Origin: Planoprotostelium fungivorum
Taxonomy: Eukaryota; Evosea; Variosea; Cavosteliida; Cavosteliaceae
Direction: 5' to 3'
NCBI GenBank assembly: GCA_003024175.1
Contig: MDYQ01000437.1
Coordinates: 1-10,089, forward strand
Length of the DNA stretch: 10,089 nucleotides
The notes under the pieces are model-generated. The model did no database searches and was not told the origin of the DNA. It was given only the letters and a program-made list of their open reading frames with translations. Position 1 is the first letter of the stretch. Every line of letters begins with the position of its first letter. The position numbers and the translations under genes are program-made. Shown in pieces: positions 6,977-10,089 of the stretch.

Positions 6977-9114
6977 ATGACGGATCCCAATTTACCCAAT
7001 ATACGAACTCGCATCAACGGTCTCGCCTTAACTCTGGCCGAGAAGACCTGGGCTCAGAAGGAGCTGGATGCCCACCCAAACTTGGTTCCCACGTGGACCC
7101 CTGAGACAGATATTGATCTGATAGCTTTCATCAAGCAATCTGCCACCCAGTCCGCCCCACCTGGTGAGTCCCGACCCTTCTCATTTCTCTTTTTATTCTC
7201 TTTATTCTCGTCGCGGTGTCCCCAGGGCCTCTATGGGGCTCTACGGGCCTCTCAGGCTCGCATAGGGGCGGCTGAGAGGGGTTGTTCCGGCTGCAGTCAC
7301 GTGACCTGCAAAATTTGTGGTCTTTTGTGATTTTGCTTACGTTGTGGTCTCTTGAGCCTTGATAGTTGGCTGACTTCTATAAACTTGGAAGACCCAATAC
7401 TAAACTCCTGCTGTAGAGTCATTTCCTAAGGACGGAATCCCTCCTCTTGGTGCCTCTCGCTGCACAAAATCTACCTCTGGTTCTTCACATATCAGAGTTA
7501 CCATCACAGAGGGACTGCTCAACATCACAAAGGGTCTATCTAGGCAGGAGTCAACTGCCATATGGACAATATACAACACTCAATTTAAGGAGATGAATTA
7601 TGGCTCAGAAAACGATATTACTGGGTATGTTCGCATTGTTATGACAGATGTCCTGAAGAGCCTTGGCCTATCAGTGAGTGGAATGATAATATGACTTTAT
7701 TTACATGTTATTCACACTATATAGAATATTGAGATTTTATCTGAAGTGAGCGTTTATGAGCTGAGGCCAGATTTATATGCAATTACACGCAAGGGGCTCC
7801 CTATTGGTGTCTTTGAGGTACACAATCAGTTGAAGTGATTATATATTAAGTTGCTATAGGTGAAGAAGCCACCACTTGGAGGAGGGAAAGAACCTATGGA
7901 TGACCAGGCTGTACATGGTCAGCTTATGGATTATATGATGCAGCTTCGTCACATGTGGGGTTTAACTGATGTATTTGGTATAGTGAGTAGTTCAAATCAA
8001 CTGTATAGGGGTTAATATTGGTCAGTTGACTACATATAAGAAATGGCGGGTGTTTTGGCTATCTGACTGCGACACTGTAGCGGCTGCACCTGTGACATCC
8101 TCTGATGTCGACATACCTGTGCGGCTGGATAACCAACTAAATGAGGAGAAAGAAGAATTCATAGAGGAGCATCAGGATACTCCAGATATCTTTGATTTCA
8201 AGGGTCCTGAAGGGTATAGCTAGATTCATAAAATTGGCCATAAGACTGATTAGTGAAAGGATACAAGGACGTTGTTCACGCATATTTGAGTGGAATGACA
8301 AGGAACTTCCAGACCTACTACTCACCACTATGATGAAGATGTCACAAACAAGGGTTGATAGTAATAACCTCTCTGAGGACAAGAGAAAATACATAGTGTT
8401 GACAAAGACGGTGAGATCTTTATATGTCAGCAGAGTTCTAGATGTCTAAAGTACATAGACACATTATTGGACATCTTCTCCCTTTATTAAGATAAGTCGC
8501 TCCAATATCAAGATGTCTAGGCTCCCTTCCACCTACACCTCAAAATTTGTGCTTTTGGAGGACCTTGGATATGGACGCGATGGTCGAACTTGGCTTGGTT
8601 GTTCACAGACAGGAAGTGTTTGTGTTATCAAATTCCTACATGGACCAACAAGCATGACCACAGATCAAAAGGAGCAGCTACTGAGAGACGAGGCCGAAAG
8701 CTGGGTGCAGGCCTACAATGTCTCAGCTCGAGTGATTGTAATAAGTGGAACTCTTGCATTAATTATGCCATATATCTCGACTCCAACCAGTTCAGAGATG
8801 TGAGACTTTCTATTTTTACAGCACATTCTGAGTGAGACATTAGCAATGCACCTAGCTGGCCAGTTGTTCAAGAGACTTCCATAGATTATCTTGCAAGCAA
8901 AGGAATTGAGCATACAGACCTCCGACCAGCTAATTGGAAATCTGTCACACCAAGCAGAGTTCCCTCACTCAAAAGATTCATTGGTGATCAATTGCCAGGG
9001 AGGTTACCAATCCTCATTGACCTTGGTCATGTGAACAAATTCAATCCAACACCAGAGTCCAGTAAGGAGGCAGGCGAGAGGATGAAAAAAAGACTTAAGG
9101 AGGCTTATGAATAG
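6977..9114 (+). CDS. Crinkler-like PD-(D/E)xK nuclease fused to a protein-kinase-like domain, 525 aa, 8 exons
   Basis: Seen: exons 6977-7163, 7417-7673, 7725-7817, 7860-7982, 8026-8118, 8165-8410, 8492-8799 and 8844-9114 join to 525 codons plus TAG. Introns are 253, 51, 42, 43, 46, 81 and 44 nt. Residues about 105-330 form a restriction-endonuclease-like fold: RPDLYAI (Asp164), FEVKKP (Glu179-x-Lys181) and GQLMDYM (Gln200), then FGILTTYKKWRVFWL. Residues about 341-525 are kinase-like: glycine loop LGYGRDGRTWLG (358-369), Lys380 in CVIK, HTDLRPAN (His459, Asp461, Asn466) and IDLGHV (Asp495) as the DFG equivalent. Family knowledge: nuclease plus kinase is a known architecture of CRN/RHS-type (CR) effectors, proposed to act in host nuclei or in conflicts between organisms or genomes. 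No CRN-type N-terminal header was recognised. The 46-nt intron at 8119-8164 is the least certain junction; without it the frame ends at 8223. The kinase part could also be a separate gene starting at 8513. Confidence 0.75.
7164..7416 (+). other. Unusually long first intron (253 nt) with hairpin and CACGTG palindrome
   Basis: Every other intron inferred here is 33-81 nt, but this one is 253 nt. It begins GTGAGT and ends CTGTAG. After a pyrimidine-rich start it holds a G-rich block with CCTCTCAG (7248-7255) and its reverse complement CTGAGAGG (7272-7279). It also has the palindrome GTCACGTGAC (7296-7305), which contains an E-box core, and an inverted pair GCAAAAT/ATTTTGC. It may carry an intronic regulatory element or a small inserted element. 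The assignment as intron rests on the frame joining exons 1 and 2. Confidence 0.6.
8119..8164 (+). other. Putative 46-nt intron whose retention would end the protein after the nuclease
   Basis: GTGCGG...CATAG, phase 0. Removing it joins the nuclease frame to the frame continuing to the kinase. Leaving it in keeps an open frame for about 35 further codons, rich in Glu and Asp, ending at TAG 8221-8223. The size fits the other introns of this gene, but the pyrimidine tract is weak, so a genuine frameshift remains the alternative. Confidence 0.45.
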
Positions 9115-9330
9115 AATGTGTTTCATTTAAATACAGTTATATTAGAATTACATTTAATTTGTCTCTTTTTGAATGACTTCTGTTAAACTGCACTTGAACT
9201 TCTGTGTTGAACTGATAATACTTCTGTGTTGAACTGATAATATTAAAAGTTAGGTCTTTTCCCTTTTCACCTTCAATAATAAATTATATTGAACTAACTC
9301 TGAATGCTAGGACTGTTTCAAAAAATCAAA
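9115..9330. other. AT-rich spacer downstream of the nuclease-kinase gene
   Basis: No gene is evident here. The sequence is AT-rich, contains the 22-bp tandem repeat at 9198-9241 and an AATAAA near 9280, and should hold the 3' UTR and poly(A) site of the upstream gene. Confidence 0.5.
9198..9241. repeat. Perfect 22-bp tandem repeat, two copies
   Basis: The unit beginning ACTTCTGTGTTGAAC occurs at 9198-9219 and again without change at 9220-9241. Two identical adjacent copies suggest recent slippage or duplication in the spacer. No function is apparent. Confidence 0.9.
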
Positions 9331-9460
9331 ATCTATCAGAGAGTAGTAGTAGAAACCCTAGTGAATTCAAGGATTGCTTTGAGGTATTAGCTGAAACTAA
9401 GTATTTTAGTATTATAATCAGGCTATTGAAGAAGGAGTCCTGGGATGAAGATTCAACATT
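9300..9460 (+). pseudogene. Diverged upstream copy of the coding segment at 9445-9600
   Basis: A segment around 9350-9440 translates to RNPSEFKDCFEVLAETKYF followed by a basic stretch. It is plainly related to RNHADFKDYLDEISAEAKYF encoded about 139 nt downstream. The nucleotide sequences also align (TATCAGAG, TTCAAGGATT, AGCTGAA, AAGTATTT shared in order). The upstream frame is open from about 9260 to a TAA near 9463, ending just after it overlaps the ATG of the downstream copy. It has no obvious start codon of its own. It is either a decayed tandem duplicate or an upstream exon with a repeated domain. I favour a decayed copy, with modest confidence. Confidence 0.5.
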
Positions 9461-9984
9461 TACCTAAGGGTATCAGAGGGTATGTGAGTAGGAATCACGC
9501 AGATTTCAAGGATTACCTTGATGAGATATCAGCTGAAGCAAAGTATTTCAGCACTATAAGCAGATTGGTGAAGAAAGAGAATGGTCCAGATGCAAGGAAC
9601 AGAATCAGGAGGAGAATTCTGCAGGCTGCAGAGAACTCAGGGGATGTTACAGATGAAGATGTGGATATTATTATTACTGTTTATTTACTATTAATTTACT
9701 CTTCCAAATTACTATATTTACTATTGTATTACCTGATTACTACATTTTACTATGACTCAATGGTGGAGTTCTGCATACAATGATATAGTCTCTCAGCTCC
9801 ACAAAGCATTGTAGACTGTTTAAAGCTTAGGATACAGAATACAAAGATTAGAGGCAAGAATGGTCGCAAAGTGCGGTTTGCAGATGCGAATTCTGAAACC
9901 AAAAATTTTCGAGCCAGCCCTGACACCCTAGCAGAAAGGATCTGGAGACGAGAGACGAACGTTTTGAGTGAGAAGTTTATCTAG
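9445..9984 (+). CDS. Unrecognised gene encoding a charged protein; exon structure uncertain
   Basis: I do not recognise this protein. From the ATG at 9445 a charged, helix-like frame runs about 78 residues to near 9678, including DFKDYLDEISAEAKYFSTI and an Arg-rich RNRIRRRILQ. It then enters very AT-rich sequence whose translation (runs of Leu, Tyr, Ile) looks like intron, and it reaches TGA at 9781-9783. Beyond this, coding-like sequence resumes in the same frame (about 9826-9984), with KIRGKNGRKVRFADA and RIWRRETNVL, ending at TAG 9982-9984. An intron 9679-9825 (147 nt, phase 0, GT-AG) would join the two. Another frame at about 9752-9787 also looks coding, so other splicing is possible. The tandem duplicate upstream supports this being, or having been, a real coding unit. 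Confidence 0.4.
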
Positions 9985-10058
9985 GATACTCAAGACCAGT
10001 TTTGATATCCAGGAGGAGTATAATCAGGTTGGCAAATTACTTGATTAGGTTTAGGTTC

Positions 10059-10088
10059 TGCAGGACGAGAAGGTGCAGGACGAAACGG
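10059..10088. repeat. 15-nt direct repeat at the window edge
   Basis: TGCAGGACGA starts at 10059 and again at 10074, followed by GAAGG and AACGG respectively, so two imperfect 15-nt units sit end to end. The array may continue past the window. Confidence 0.4.
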
Positions 10089-10089
10089 G

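Noticed and set aside
8798-8890. Apparent in-frame stop and frameshift inside the kinase domain
   Set aside because: A 44-nt GT-AG intron (8800-8843) removes both and leads directly into the catalytic loop.
9679-9783. Leu/Tyr/Ile-rich tail of the 9445 frame as a membrane anchor
   Set aside because: The stretch is extremely AT-rich and pyrimidine-heavy, begins at a GT, and coding-like sequence resumes in frame after it, so intron is more likely.
1-10089. tRNA, rRNA, CRISPR array, bacterial operon or intact transposon
   Set aside because: No cloverleaf, rRNA-like block, spaced repeat array, ribosome-binding sites or transposase/reverse transcriptase motifs were seen on either strand.

Overview
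This window looks like a gene-dense stretch of a eukaryotic nuclear genome, probably from a unicellular lineage (an amoebozoan-type protist or an early-diverging fungus; the sequence alone does not settle which). The reasons are that almost every gene is interrupted by very short GT-AG introns, mostly 33-63 nt, and that once these are removed the reading frames join cleanly. A hybrid-histidine-kinase type protein and a Crinkler-like effector-type protein fit such an organism. All intron positions were inferred by eye from frame, GT-AG ends and protein family fit.

Layout. (1) 1-1376 (+): C-terminal part of a two-component hybrid kinase or response regulator, with a degenerate receiver, a Ser/Pro-rich linker and a canonical receiver. 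(2) 1530-1957 (-): a small unrecognised protein of about 130 aa, convergent with gene 1. (3) 2166-3127 (-): complete protein-L-isoaspartate O-methyltransferase, 224 aa in 8 exons. (4) 3485-5215 (-): complete 445-aa coiled-coil protein in 10 exons, with motifs resembling dynein/dynactin adaptor sites. (5) 5497-6367 (-): complete 256-aa DUF1295/steroid-reductase-like membrane protein in 3 exons. (6) 6368-6976: divergent intergenic and leader region with no ATG on the plus strand and a tandemly repeated cassette of donor-like sites. (7) 6977-9114 (+): an apparently intact 525-aa, 8-exon gene that fuses a PD-(D/E)xK nuclease domain to a protein-kinase-like domain, as in Crinkler (CRN)-type effectors. 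(8) 9115-10089: AT-rich sequence with a 22-bp tandem repeat, a diverged copy of a coding segment, and an unrecognised gene beginning near 9445.

Genes 1-5 read as housekeeping or signalling genes packed closely together, and no shared pathway is evident among them. The right third (from about 7.2 kb) looks more like accessory sequence. It is more AT-rich from about 7.7 kb, has one much longer intron (253 nt), a nuclease-kinase fusion of a family known for patchy distribution, and local duplications. The nuclease-kinase gene and its unusual leader are the most interesting part. No tRNA, rRNA, CRISPR array or clear transposon was seen.
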